NCBI RefSeq assembly: GCF_963576615.1
Contig: NC_088711.1
Location: 34,150,121-34,214,120 of the forward strand
Source: Watersipora subatra
Lineage: Eukaryota; Bryozoa; Gymnolaemata; Cheilostomatida; Watersiporidae
DNA length: 64,000 bases
Direction: 5' to 3'
The translations under genes were made by a program, and so were the position numbers. The notes below the pieces were generated by a model. It made no database searches and had not been told where the DNA came from. It saw nothing but the letters and a program-made list of their open reading frames with translations. How positions within the stretch are numbered: position 1 is the stretch's first letter; every line of letters starts with the position of its first letter. Shown piece after piece: positions 23,173-34,204 of the stretch.

Positions 23173-23207
23173 AACGTGCTTATTAAAGCAATCTTAGGTT
23201 AGATGGG

Positions 23208-23259
23208 TTAGACAGAAACGTAGGAAACCCAGGTATCTTCCAACAAAGGACATCTCCAC
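23208..23259 (-). CDS. TMEM106-like, tentative last exon
   Basis: Acceptor-like ctgctggcag before 23259. In the frame left by the previous tentative exon it reads WRCPLLEDTWVSYVSV and stops at TAA 23208-23210. The cysteine could be the second lumenal cysteine of the family. The acceptor lacks a strong pyrimidine tract. Another exon-like piece lies between (about 23447-23400), so the 3' structure is open. Confidence 0.3.
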
Positions 23260-26200
23260 CTGCCAGCAGTATTCCTATGCAGGGCAGTGAAGAATATCAA
23301 ACTTTCTCTAGGAAAGACTGGTAATAATGGCTTGCATAAGCATGTACTAATGGGTCGGTTACATAAATGCTGGTTATACAAGCCTATGAGGCCTCTGCGT
23401 GACATACCATATTCTTTCTTGCTCAATTTGAGACCGCACAAAAATAATGGATAACCTGAGCAGCCATAAAAATAGTGAGCAAACAGCAAACAATGATGTT
23501 CCACCAAATATAATCAAATGTGAAGTGACATCCAAAACACTTTTGGACAAAACATAAATTTATGTAACGTATTACCTATTACGTGTGGCTTTTTCACCTA
23601 TGGTTCTCGGAGTAAAATGCAGAAGTAGCACTGCTTGTCTAAAAAAAATCTGACAAACAACATTAGTATTCATTTAACTACATTTTTACATGTACAAAAG
23701 TAGACAAAAGCCATAACTCACTCAAAATCCACTGCTAACTTCCATAGAATAGGTGAGGGCATCTGACATGTCTGCCTGCAATAGCCAGTAGTATAGTGAG
23801 ATGCTAACTAGAGATACATGACAAGTTTTATAACAATGGTACAACGCCACCACCATGGAGCCTACCACCTTGTTAAAATAAATTCACTTTTTGAGTGCTC
23901 CACGAGCGAGACGTCATCGGATTGGCCTCGAGCCGACGCATTACAATAGTAATCCATAAGAGAAAAGAGGTTTGTATCGCTGCTCTGTAGCTAATAAGGT
24001 GATATTTGCTATCAACGAACTGTTGAAAATCTATCTTAAAGCAACAATTTTTTTCGATTACAGATGCAACTTGAGAATGTCATGGAGCTAGCTAACATTG
24101 GTAAAAGATTAGTTCCAATATTATTTTTGATATTACTGTAAAACCTCTATAAAAAAAACACTTTTATTTGAAGGCCACCTCTTATAAAACGTCCCTATAG
24201 AAAAAAGGTTAAAAAAACACCGCCACCTCCTTCCACTTTGACATCCTGTGATCTTTCAGAGCCTATAATAGAAAGTGATCTGTAGAAAAGTGTCAACAAA
24301 TAAGTACTAATAATGGCTTGGTTACATCAGTAACAATTGTTTCGTTGTTGCTGTAGTAGCTGCCATGGTTTTAGTGACGATGTACCTGAAAGGATCAATC
24401 GTCACAATCATCAAAACTACACTCTGATTCAAAGTCACTAAGGTCTAAATCATAACCGTTGTCTACAGATTCGTCCATGATCAGGTGTACAATCTGACCT
24501 AAAGACTTTAAATTGTTTTGATGAGCGATGAGAATACTCTTCAGGAATACCATACGACGTAATAGCAGCCTTTGTTATCGCGCATTCTAACTTTTAAAAA
24601 AAAAGTTTTAAAATAAAAAGCGGTATGTCCATGTTTTAACTCAAAAGTTTTACAAATTTTTCTCTGAAAGCGACACCGTCGAAATGATTAATAATCATAG
24701 CACGCTAATATTTTATAATCAAAGTAGCGCCTTGTTCAACTCGGTCTGATACTTTAACGTACATGAAAAACAGCTTAGCAAAAATGCCGAGGCCAATGGC
24801 ATTAATGCTGCTCCGCCCGAAGAAGAGTGCGAAATCTAGGCGACATTCACATCACCCATGAAAGGGTAAAACTTATCTTCCCAAAATGCTGACGAGTAAG
24901 TCGAAAAATCCAGCGCCACCTTTTACTCGAACGTCACCTCTAATTAAACGCGACTGTAGAAGGGTTTAAAAATACAGCGCTAAGGCATTCAGCTAGAGGT
25001 TTTATGGTAAGTTGGGATAAAACATGAAGCAACTGGTTTAAAATACTTGAGTAACATTTGGTACAATCATACAATCATTGATGATCGTATGATTGTCAGC
25101 TTAGGTAAATGTTAAACAAGGTACGACATGCCAAACGAGGTACGACATGTCAAACAAGATATGACATGTCAAACAAGGTACGACATGTCAAACAAGGTAC
25201 GACATGTCAAACAAGGTACGACATGTCAAACAAGGTACGACATGTCAAACAAGGTATGACATGTCAAACAAGGTATGACATGTCAAACAAGGTACGACAT
25301 GTCAAACAAGGTACGGCATGTCAAACAAGGTATGACATGTCAAACAAGGTACGACATGTCAAACTAGGTGCGACATGTCAAACTAGGTGGAGCATGTCAA
25401 ACTGCCAACACAGGGGTCAAGGTGGGTAGTCTGCTCATTAAACAAACTAACCACAACTAATCAACATGACTATATGCGCTTCTGTTTCACTTTTCATCTT
25501 CAGTGGAATGTGAAACAAAAACAAGTTGGAATAAAGTGCACAAGTTAGCGTATGCTATAAGAAACCCAAACTTATTTATCTCAATGTGCTTCTTTCTCTG
25601 ACCATGGCAGCAACTTTATAAATGAAAAAACTCAAAAATACACAACTTCAAATTTTTGCAGTTCAAACTATCAACCTTCACACAGTGATATAATAATACT
25701 AACAACTGGGCTCACACAGTCATATAATAATACTAACAACTAAGCTCACACAGTGATATAATAATACTAACAACTAGGCTCACACAGTGATATAATAATA
25801 CTAACAACTAGGCTCACACAGTCATATAATAATACTAACAACTAGGCTCACACAGTGATATAATAATACTAACAACTAGGCTCACACAGTGATATAATAA
25901 TACTAACAACTAGGCTCACACAGTCCTATAATAATACTAACAACTAGGCTCATACAGTGATATAATAATACTAACAACTAGGCTCACACAGTCATATAAT
26001 AATACTAACAACAAGGCTCACACAGTGATATAATAATACTAACAACTAGGCTCACACAGTCATATAATCATACTAACAACTATGCTCACACAGTCATATA
26101 ATAATACTAACAACTAGGCTCACACAGTCATATAATAATACTAACAACTAGGCTCACACAGTGATATAATAATACTAACTAGGCTCACACAGTGATATAA

Positions 26201-29200
26201 TAATACTAACAACTAGGCTCACACAGTCATATAATAATACTAATAACTAGGCTCATCAACAGGCTTTAAGCTTTGTATATCGCTATGAATCAACATGGCA
26301 TGGAGTGGTTTATTTGAAAAGTATTGGAAAATACCAGATTAAAAATTCCCAAATTTTATACCTTTACATGATCAAACAACATTTAAAAGGTCGAATTGGG
26401 TTTGGTGATAAATAAATAAAGGACAAGTGTAGCGGCAAAAACTATGGTTTTTGTGTTTTTCAATATTTTTTTATAGTTCTTTCCACTAAAATGCTCCTGT
26501 TGCTAAGTAGCGGACAACAAATGGATTCGCACAATCAAAATTTGACAGTCTGCGCAAAATCTTTCCCTAACATAATTTGAACATAACGATAGTAAATAAG
26601 GCAAACGCCAGAACTGATCGCGTAACAGCCAAGCGATGACTAATTATTTTGTTGAGATACAGCATGACAACCTGGCAGCAGGTCTCTTGCTTTCATAGAT
26701 AACGGATATCACCTACTTTATATTGCCAGATCATCACAAATGAAAAAAGTTTTTGTTTACCTTCACCCGGATTGCTGACCCTAGCAAAACCACTAATACA
26801 ACGAGTATACTAAACTTATATTACAAATTTACAAATATAATATAAATCATTATGTATAAATTGCAAGGGCAAAAGATTTCGCTTGTTTTTAGTTTTCAGT
26901 GTGATTTTCAAAGCTGACACTAGTATTAACATTTCAAAATATTGCTATTTCACCTCTCGGTCTTCGTACATAAACTTCAAGGAGCAAGCTAATACTACAG
27001 CGACACTAGTACCGAATAGAGCTTACACCACGGCTGCTGTGTCCCCATTTGCCCCTAGCGTGGCTTCCAAAGTAACATAGTGGAGCCGTGTCGACCGTAG
27101 ACCAACTGTGACCTGAGTATAATTGGTGCTCGTGTTAAGCTTGGTCTCGCCGTACAAGAGGACAGTCACCTGAAGACTAGTGACTGTCACGGCTTGATAG
27201 TTGTTGTTGGTAACATTCACAGGCACCTACAATAGCAAAGCCTACAGTGCCAACTAAATACATGAACTTTAAAATGTTTATGCACGATAGCAGCGCAGTC
27301 TCCCATCAGTATCTAATCACATAGCAATTTATTCGATTAGATAAACTGTTCCAACATACTGTTAATATCATGAACATGTTATTAACAGACAACCCAACAT
27401 GAACAGAGCTCTGTAGTAATGGCCTCTTAATTATTAGTGCTAGCTAGTATTTGTTGAGAGTTGACCAGCCATTTGTGAAATGCGGAACAAAGTATTTCGA
27501 CAGAGTTGTACGAAATAAGGAATTACCTCCCCAGAATCAGCGAACATGACTCATTATTTCATGCCGAGTGACTGGCCAATAGCTAAACTGCTCATTTCGA
27601 GTTAACGATAGCATGACCACTCCTTTACCAACTGCTTATCTCTGCTCACACCAAGTGTGTGAGCAGCCCTTCAGTCTAAGGGTATAAACGCGCTTCTTAC
27701 AGCTGAGTGCATGTAGTCGGAATGGGGAGGACACTGACTTGTACACACAACATAGGCAGGCAGCCGCTAAGGCAGATCAGTCTGTCTCTATTGGTCACCA
27801 ATCGCGAGTCGCCGATTCAGCTCAACATGCTGGTGGCAATAAAGAAATGAATGAAACTTCTCTTGCTCACTGCTTTACACTAAGGTACAAAAGGAACAAA
27901 GAGTATGAAATACAAAAAGCAATAAAAAAATAGTGGTTAAGGATTACAAATCAACATAATAAATAAAATAGATTATTCATATTTTGTTCAATTTTATAAT
28001 GTTTGGTAATGCTGTAAAACATAGTGTATTAGTTCACCACTTCCTAATTTTAGTGCGTAAACAATTTTTGTTTAGTTGTTAAATTTCATGAAGTATTTTT
28101 GTAATCATAATCGGTTATGTTCACACAGAACTGATCATTCACCTTCCATTTCAACAAACCTTTCAATAAAATTTACTTTTCTATAAATTAACTAATCATC
28201 AGACTCGAGGTAGGCTTGGCGAGTGCCACGCCAACATTCGTTTGCTGAAAGCGGATCATGTCGGCGTTTACCTAGACGATATCGCCTCGAAAACGCTAAA
28301 AACCCCGCTTGCACGTTTTTACCTTTAGACAGAACAACGTAGGTTTTATATAATAAAATGCTCTCGGTCCAACCATCAGATTCGTCTGAAGAACCTCTTC
28401 ATGGCATGCAGCCAATATTGCATGAGCCAACTCTAATGTCAACTTGTCAGTGATACAACATGTGATAATAAAAGCATAGATAAGAAGGTATGGCAATTGC
28501 CTAGCATACCTGATACCTGACAAACAGGTAGTGTGTGATGTTGTCTTGCGAGAGCACCATTGGAGAGATAGTGTCCAAGTTGGAATCAAGTGTAACCGAT
28601 CTGGACAGCAGGAAAAAGAGAAGGAGGATACCGATTGTGCCACAGATGAGAATGGAAAGACCCACATAGAGAATGCTGAAAATATAAACTTAACCATTAA
28701 CTTTAAACATACCATGACGCATCAAATTAAACGAACAGTAATGAAATATAGTAATACATTCTATCAACATAAACCAGAGTCAATATTTTGTAAACTGCGA
28801 TGACCACTTTGCATACAACAGTTGAACGTTACAGATAACGAAAGAAAACACCACTTGATAATCATGCTGCGCTGTCAGGTTTTCTCGATTTATTGCCGTG
28901 TTTGGGTCACAAATTTTTGTTCACCAAGTGAAATAAAAAGTGTTTAATGTTTTGTTTCAAATCTGATTTGATTGGGTCTGAAATGCTTGAAAAACGAGAT
29001 CAAACTGGTAAGTTAAATTCTCCAACCACATAAAGTTGTGGTTCAGTGCTTCCAGTTTGACTTACGTTTTACGTGGCTTGAGACGCTTATCATTGACTGG
29101 GATGAGGGCTACTAGCTCTTCATTCCCTAAATAAAGCAGTGTAAAGGGTACAGCCTGATAGGTAAAGTGTAATAGGTACAATGAATAACAGTGTAGTAGG

Positions 29201-32200
29201 TGCAGTATAATAGTCAAGGCCTAACAAGTATGTAACAAGTATGTATGAATTAGAGTAGCCCCGATTTTGGTATCGGAATCGGTATCTGTGCCGATATGGG
29301 TGTTAAGTATCTGAATCGGTATCGGCCGATCTGTTCTTAAAAAATCTGAAACTTCAGATACTTTTTACAGATCAACTATTTAGCAAAAAACCGTATTTTA
29401 GCCTGCTACACTAATAAAAAATCATCAGCTGCAAGCTCCTTACTTTTACCTAATGAATTGCGAGCCTGCCACACAATTTATTTCATGTCTATAGCCTGAT
29501 CAACACAGCTGAGGAACCTTCTTGCTTTAGTAAGGACGTAATCACAAAGTGTGGTATTTCCCAATTACAACGATACGATTCCTTGCAGTCAATCACGAAC
29601 AAGATAACAAAGGTGGGAGAGAACAACACAGTGAAATATTTCTATTTACTAGCATTACGAAAGTAATTTAAACAGCTGATGCATAAAGTTATCTATCACT
29701 CTTTTGATCCTGACGATACAATGTATCATTTGTATCGTACAAAAAACGGTAACCCCAGTGGCTTAGCGGTATTTAGCTTGTCCACCATCATCTGTGGCAA
29801 GTGAGTCCCCCTTCAGTGCGGCTGGCTACATTGATAGTGATAGAAGAGAATTCTTACTGCGAGAAATGAGTCACTAACGGTAATTAAAAGAAACATTGAT
29901 TTGCTCTAAACTTGTACAAGAGCAGCAGTTTATTCGGCAATAGAAGAGAGACTTCGTTATAACAGAGAGAACTGTACCACTAACAGTAATTACCTTTATT
30001 TACAAATTACAAGAAACATGGACTGTTTTGTTACTACACACGGTATGTCAGTATGTGAATATGTGTATATATATATATTCTCAATAAATACAAACAAATA
30101 AATACATTAATATTTATATTTTCTTTGCATTATATCTATGTTTGCATAATAAAACTAACAACTATCTATGTACCACAAAAGATCTGAACCGGTATATGAA
30201 TCGGATTATTTCTCAACAAGAATCGGTATATAGGATCGGTATCTGAATCGGCTGGTGAATTTAGAATCGGGGGCATCTCTAGTATGAATCACTCGTCATG
30301 ACTCATTATTTCATGCCGAGTGACTGGCCAATAGCTAAACTGCTTATTTCGAGTTAACGATAGCATGACCACTCCTTTACCAACTGCCTATCTCTGCTCA
30401 CACCGAGTGTGTGACCAGCCCTCTAGTCTAAAGGTGAAAACATACTACGCGATGAATAGCCCGACATTGCGCTGTGCGGCGTTAATCTGCGCTAGATCTC
30501 GTTCAGTGAGCTCATGCAAAGTGATAACGCTAGACATTTTCATCACAGCTTTATCGCTGTGTAGCGAGATGCATTTCGATTGGTTGGTTTTTTCCCAGAA
30601 TGCTATGTTATGGCGGGTAAGTATTTCTTATCGATGTTTACCAATGTACAGCAGCAACATTTTGCTATGTTGTTGCAATCGAAACATCATCAGAACGAAC
30701 ACTGAATTGTTCATAAATTTAATGAAAGAACACCAAGGCCTGTAAGACATAACACACAAAATGTCTTAGTTGAAAACCAACATTTGGACTCAATCGTTGC
30801 GCAGGTTGACCATCTTGAGAACGGTAAATATTTAATAAGTTAAATATACAAAACTACTATAAAGTAAACTATATATATATAAATTGTAAAATAGTACTGC
30901 TAAAAATAGAAGAATCTTTTTTTCCTATGTCTTCTTGCAGTGTACAATCCGTGAAAGTGAGATAGGCCTAATAACAAAAGCGGAAGATGTTTACGTCGTT
31001 GCCTAGACGGCGCCATATTGACTTACCTAAATTTATTAACTACTCTGAAGAAACTAATGATACGAAGTTTTATTGGCAGTTTGTGAGCGTGCCCATTATA
31101 TCGTTTGCTGGTGAATCGCTCAAGTATGTTTAGGCACACGCCAGCGATATCTCCGCCCTCCTTATGACGCACGCGATAAAATCGCCTAGTTTGCTTGGAC
31201 CTTAAGGGTATGAACGCACTTCTTACAGCTGAGTGCATGTAGTCGGAATGGGGAGGACACTGACTTGCACACACAATGTAGGCAGGCTGCCGCTAAGGCA
31301 GATCAGTCTGTCTCTATTGGTCACCATGTGACCAATAGAGACAGACTAATCTGCCTTAGCCTTAGACTGTGTCATTTTGTAAACTGGTTTATTGTCTTTG
31401 ATAAAAACTTTGCATATATGTATAGATATATATATATATAGATATATATATATAGATATATATAAACAACAAAGTGTTTCACTGAACTGTATATTTTCAC
31501 TGGAATTGCGGATCCTATAAGTATATTTTATATTTGAAGTTTTAATATGTGAAAAAATGTGACTCCATTACTGGTTTCAACAGGAAAAGGTGTTAGTTTG
31601 CACAAGTAAATACTCTTAGGCCATATACACAATGCCTCAGAATCTAACAATAAACAATTAGATATAACCAACCAAAATCTATACTAATGAAATATATCTT
31701 TCTTAATAACAATAAAGCTCCTCTATTTGAATAGCTATTTCCCCGTTGTTCTTGCATACTCTAAAGGTACGGCCACATGTAACGATTTTTTCGTTGATTC
31801 TGACCGAAATCACGAAATAAATGAAAAACACAGAATTATTCGGCCGAAAATCACAGAACCGTCAAAGCTGTGCATGCACGCCGAAATCGTCGATGAAACG
31901 CTTTTAATTGGCTAAACAAATTATTAGGGAGCACGATGCTAGCAGCGTTTACAATTTCTATAGTCCAAGACACATATCACAACACACAATAAAAATACCA
32001 GCGCAATTCGACATAGCACATACGATGCAACTGCCTAGAATGCGCTATTGTTGATTCTTTATGGGTCGGACACTGTAGCTACAAATTGTTTCTTTTTTAA
32101 TAACAATTTCTTTTTAGCAGCAAGAGTTTCATTTTAGAAAGAGTTGCCATCTTTAGCGCAATCAGGTCAGCTGCATCGTACTTACTATGGCAAATCGCGT

Positions 32201-34204
32201 TAGTATTTTTTTGCGTGTCGCTTTATGTGCCGCAGACTATAGAAATTGCAAAAGCTGCTAGAATCGTGCTCGCTAACAATTTGTTTAGCCAATTAAAAGC
32301 GTTTCGTCGACGATTTCGGTATGCATGCACAACTCAGACAATTCTGTGAATTTCAGTCGAATAATTCTGTGTTTTTCGTTCATTTCGTGATTTCGGTCAG
32401 AATGAACGACAAAATCATTACCTGTGGCCATGCCTTGAGACTGTCGTACAAATCTAGATGAGTCATGTTATTCAAATGAAGCGTCATCAGTAGAATGACT
32501 GTGATTTCTTTGATATATGCGTTACTATTTGACTTAAAGATTAGCTTCTCCTTTTCGGCTATTCGTATTATACTCATTTCATTCAGCATTGAGCAGCCAT
32601 CGTTGACTGTATATATATAGGCATACATGTACTGTCAAGTGTATATGTGGTATGTAGTGAATATGTGGTATGTAGTGTATATGTGGTATGTAGTGTATAT
32701 GTGGTATGTAGTGTATTTGATTAATATGTCCTCAGATTCTGCTAATCGACATGTATGCTGGCTATAATACATGCCTCTATTTTGAAATATCCTAAAGGAA
32801 TAATATAGATGTTTAGCCAGGAGTTCTGAAGTCTATTAAGATAATTGCTTCCTCTGCAACTCACATTGACATAGTTACCTATTGTAACAATCACATCAAA
32901 GTACTCGGTAACATTTTAAATAAAAAGCAATAGACAATCAAAATAGGTTACCATAAACAAACATAAACACTGCACGTGCCATCAGCCTGACGATCAACTA
33001 GTTTATGAAATCTGGCTGTGTGCAATCTTCTCCGTCTGCATAGAAACATTTCTTCAGGTAAAGACGTTGTTTGAAGGATTGCTGATGGGCGGCTTTATTA
33101 AGTACTACCATCAGACAGACCATAGGGTAGAGACTCTCCCACACTTACATAACTCCCTATCCACAATTCCCATTGAGCATACATGCTATATATATACATT
33201 GTATATACATGGAAATATATAGCATCTTCATACTTTCAGAATCCCTTTGTCGTAGCATCTTCTGATACATTCAACCATTCAAATACACCTAATGCTTTTC
33301 TTATAAAGATATAATTACTACTAAACTTTTGGATTATTGCTACTATAAAGCGTGCTGATGTAAATTAATAGTAATAAACAACTGGTATAAATTATTAAGA
33401 ATGTCTCTGAATGAGTCTACTTTTGTGTACGTGCTAGACATATGCTGCCAAGAGAGCCAGATTGAGCTGCCCTTCCTACAACAGGTAGACGGCACTACAT
33501 AGTAACACATGCTGCGGATAGCAATAGACAACCAAAACATAAAAGTTATCTCTTCCCTGAAAAGTACCAATACACAAAATTGGAAATAGAGAAAGAACAG
33601 TTGTTTTGTAATGCATGTGTCCAAGAAAGATACCTTTTTGTGAGGTTGACTTTATGACTGTGACATTACATTTGCTATGTTTACTAAAAAGTTTTTGAAA
33701 CTACCGATTAAACTGAGAACAAAGAGTCACGTGAAATAAAAACAAATCGCATCAAATTGAATGGCCTTGTTTCAAAAGTCAACAACCGGATCTGCATAAA
33801 AATCTTTTTGACAAAAGCTGCATATAAGAGCCCACCTTGACAAATAGACGAATCTGCGTAAAACCCTAAAATAAGGCAACTGGCACGCGGCGTATCTTGG
33901 AACGAAGGATAACAAAATAATACAAACCGAGAGAAAAAACGCAAAGGGCCAACTTGGTCTGTTAGTTTTTGAGCAGCGTTAAGGCATTGTCAGAGCAAAC
34001 ATTAGCATGAATACTATTGAAATAACTGCATAGAACTTGTTTTGTTTGCATAAAAATGTCTATTACATCAAGCATACCTCTTTTGATTCTTCCTAGCCCA
34101 CGGCAAGTTGGACACTCGATCCCATCTCCTAGAAATTCTTCGTATTCGTTAGAATTTCGTTCTCCATGACGACCAGAAGTTTGGATTGATCCACTATCAG
34201 ACAT
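23208..34204 (-). CDS. TMEM106-family lysosomal membrane protein
   Basis: TMEM106 proteins are type II membrane glycoproteins of late endosomes and lysosomes that affect lysosome acidity and transport. Firm exons in transcript order are 34204-34078, 29126-29066, 28675-28510 and 27227-27027. Together they give an N-terminal cytosolic part with the family motif CPTCRGLGRI, then NEELVALIPVNDKRLKPRKT, one membrane segment (ILYVGLSILICGTIGILLLF), and a lumenal domain with VPVNVTNNNYQAVTVTSLQV. Several NxS/T sites lie in the lumenal part. Tentative 3' exons are 23775-23722 (contains CQMPSPILWKLAVDF, aligned with the family's conserved lumenal cysteine), about 23633-23598 and 23259-23208. The first four junctions are in phase and GT/AG. 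It most resembles the TMEM106A/B/C family as a whole; I cannot assign a paralogue. The 3' end is uncertain. Confidence 0.85.
23598..23638 (-). CDS. TMEM106-like, tentative exon with tandem acceptors
   Basis: Three closely spaced AG acceptors occur (before 23638, 23633 and 23630), with donor ATAG|GTGAAA. Starting at 23633 or 23630 the frame gives SATSAFYSENHR, similar to the family's TTTYFGHSEQ segment. Starting at 23638 gives a different frame (QAVLLLHFTPRTI). I prefer the first by similarity, but not firmly. Confidence 0.4.
23722..23775 (-). CDS. TMEM106-like, probable exon 5
   Basis: Acceptor ctattgcag, donor GA|GTGAGT. In the phase left by exon 4 it reads VQTCQMPSPILWKLAVDF, with a cysteine at the position of the conserved lumenal cysteine of TMEM106 proteins. 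Confidence 0.6.
   Translation of the reverse strand, partial: ADMSDALTYSMEVSSGF
24133..25010. mobile_element. Non-autonomous mariner-like element
   Basis: The left end TTACTGTAAAACCTCTA and the right end TAGAGGTTTTATGGTAA are inverted repeats with two mismatches, and TA borders are consistent with Tc1/mariner insertion. The interior (about 870 bases) has no intact ORF. It lies in the large TMEM106-like intron. Confidence 0.6.
25107..25405. repeat. 19-bp minisatellite, about 15 copies
   Basis: The unit AAACAAGGTACGACATGTC repeats with occasional changes (tacg/tatg). The 106-codon open frame here is purely repetitive and is not a gene. Confidence 0.95.
25679..26256. repeat. 34-bp minisatellite, about 17 copies
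   Basis: The unit is built from CACAGTGATATAATAATACT followed by AACAACTAGGCTCA. Variants alternate between 'cagtgata' and 'cagtcata' in a mosaic order. On + each unit contains TACTAAC followed by CACACAG; the host gene here is on -, so these splice-like strings are antisense to it. Confidence 0.95.
27027..27227 (-). CDS. TMEM106-like exon 4
   Basis: Acceptor tttgctattgtag before 27227, donor GT|GTAAGC after 27027. It encodes VPVNVTNNNYQAVTVTSLQV, VLLYGETKLNTSTNYTQVTV and LRSTRLHYVTLEATLGANGD. The N(V/I)TNNNY block is diagnostic for the TMEM106 lumenal domain. Confidence 0.9.
27547..27800. repeat. Dispersed repeat, copy 1
   Basis: 27547-27660 is repeated at 30297-30425 ('gactcattatttcatgccga', 'cgagttaacgatagcatgac'). 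27680-27800 is repeated at 31205-31325 ('cttcttacagctgagtgcat', 'tcggaatggggaggacactg'). In this copy the two blocks are adjacent; in the other they are about 770 bases apart. Confidence 0.8.
28510..28675 (-). CDS. TMEM106-like exon 3 (membrane segment)
   Basis: Acceptor gtttatattttcag before 28675, donor CAG|GTATGC after 28510. It encodes ILYVGLSILICGTIGILLLF FLLSRSV (membrane segment) and LDSNLDTISPMVLSQDNITH. An alternative donor seven bases earlier would break the frame into exon 4. Confidence 0.9.
29066..29126 (-). CDS. TMEM106-like exon 2
   Basis: Acceptor ctgctttatttag before 29126, donor AAAAC|GTAAGT after 29066. It encodes GNEELVALIPVNDKRLKPRK, matching the family's LVALIPYSDQRL segment just before the membrane helix. 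Confidence 0.95.
29251..30281. mobile_element. hAT-like non-autonomous transposon (1,031 bp)
   Basis: The ends are TAGAGTAGCCCCGATT and (right end, reversed) TAGAGATGCCCCCGATT. Flanking 8-bp target duplications GTATGAAT lie at 29243-29250 and 30282-30289. Subterminal sequence is rich in 'aatcggtatc' repeats in both orientations. No intact transposase frame. It lies in TMEM106-like intron 1. Confidence 0.85.
30297..31358. repeat. Dispersed repeat, copy 2, ending in a 30-bp palindrome
   Basis: Contains the two blocks shared with 27547-27800, separated by about 770 bases of other sequence. At its right end 'taaggcagatcagtctgtct' (31294 on) is mirrored by 'agacagactaatctgcctta' (to 31358) around a 5-base centre, so the repeat's end is copied in inverted form. 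A 126-codon open frame at 30365-30745 looks unconvincing as a gene. Confidence 0.65.
31413..31468. repeat. AT microsatellite
   Basis: Tract of 'tatatatatatagata' units in TMEM106-like intron 1. Confidence 0.85.
31764..32436. mobile_element. Foldback element with ~210-bp inverted arms (673 bp)
   Basis: The left arm starts AAGGTACGGCCACATGTAAC; the right arm, reversed, starts AAGGCATGGCCACAGGTAAT. The arms continue matching for about 210 bases each ('ctgaccgaaatcacgaaat', 'gcttttaattggctaaacaa'), leaving a middle of about 240 bases. There is no coding content. Long-armed non-autonomous DNA transposon; target duplication not clear. Confidence 0.8.
34078..34204 (-). CDS. TMEM106-like exon 1 (start codon)
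   Basis: ATG at 34204-34202, donor AGAG|GTATGC after 34078. It encodes MSDSGSIQTSGRHGERNSNE and YEEFLGDGIECPTCRGLGRI. The CPTCxG motif and its spacing to the start match TMEM106 proteins. Confidence 0.93.

Noticed and set aside
25109..26256. Arrays that could look like a CRISPR
   Set aside because: Units are head-to-tail with no unique spacers and lie in animal introns; they are minisatellites.
28296..28715. Minus-strand ORF of 139 codons in another frame
   Set aside because: It overlaps TMEM106-like exon 3 out of frame; the exon frame with the membrane helix is the supported one.
28531..28803. Plus-strand ORF of 90 codons
   Set aside because: It lies opposite TMEM106-like exon 3, whose minus-strand reading has splice sites and homology.
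30365..30745. 126-codon ORF on the plus strand
   Set aside because: Starts in a dispersed repeat copied elsewhere, has no recognised domain and no splice support.
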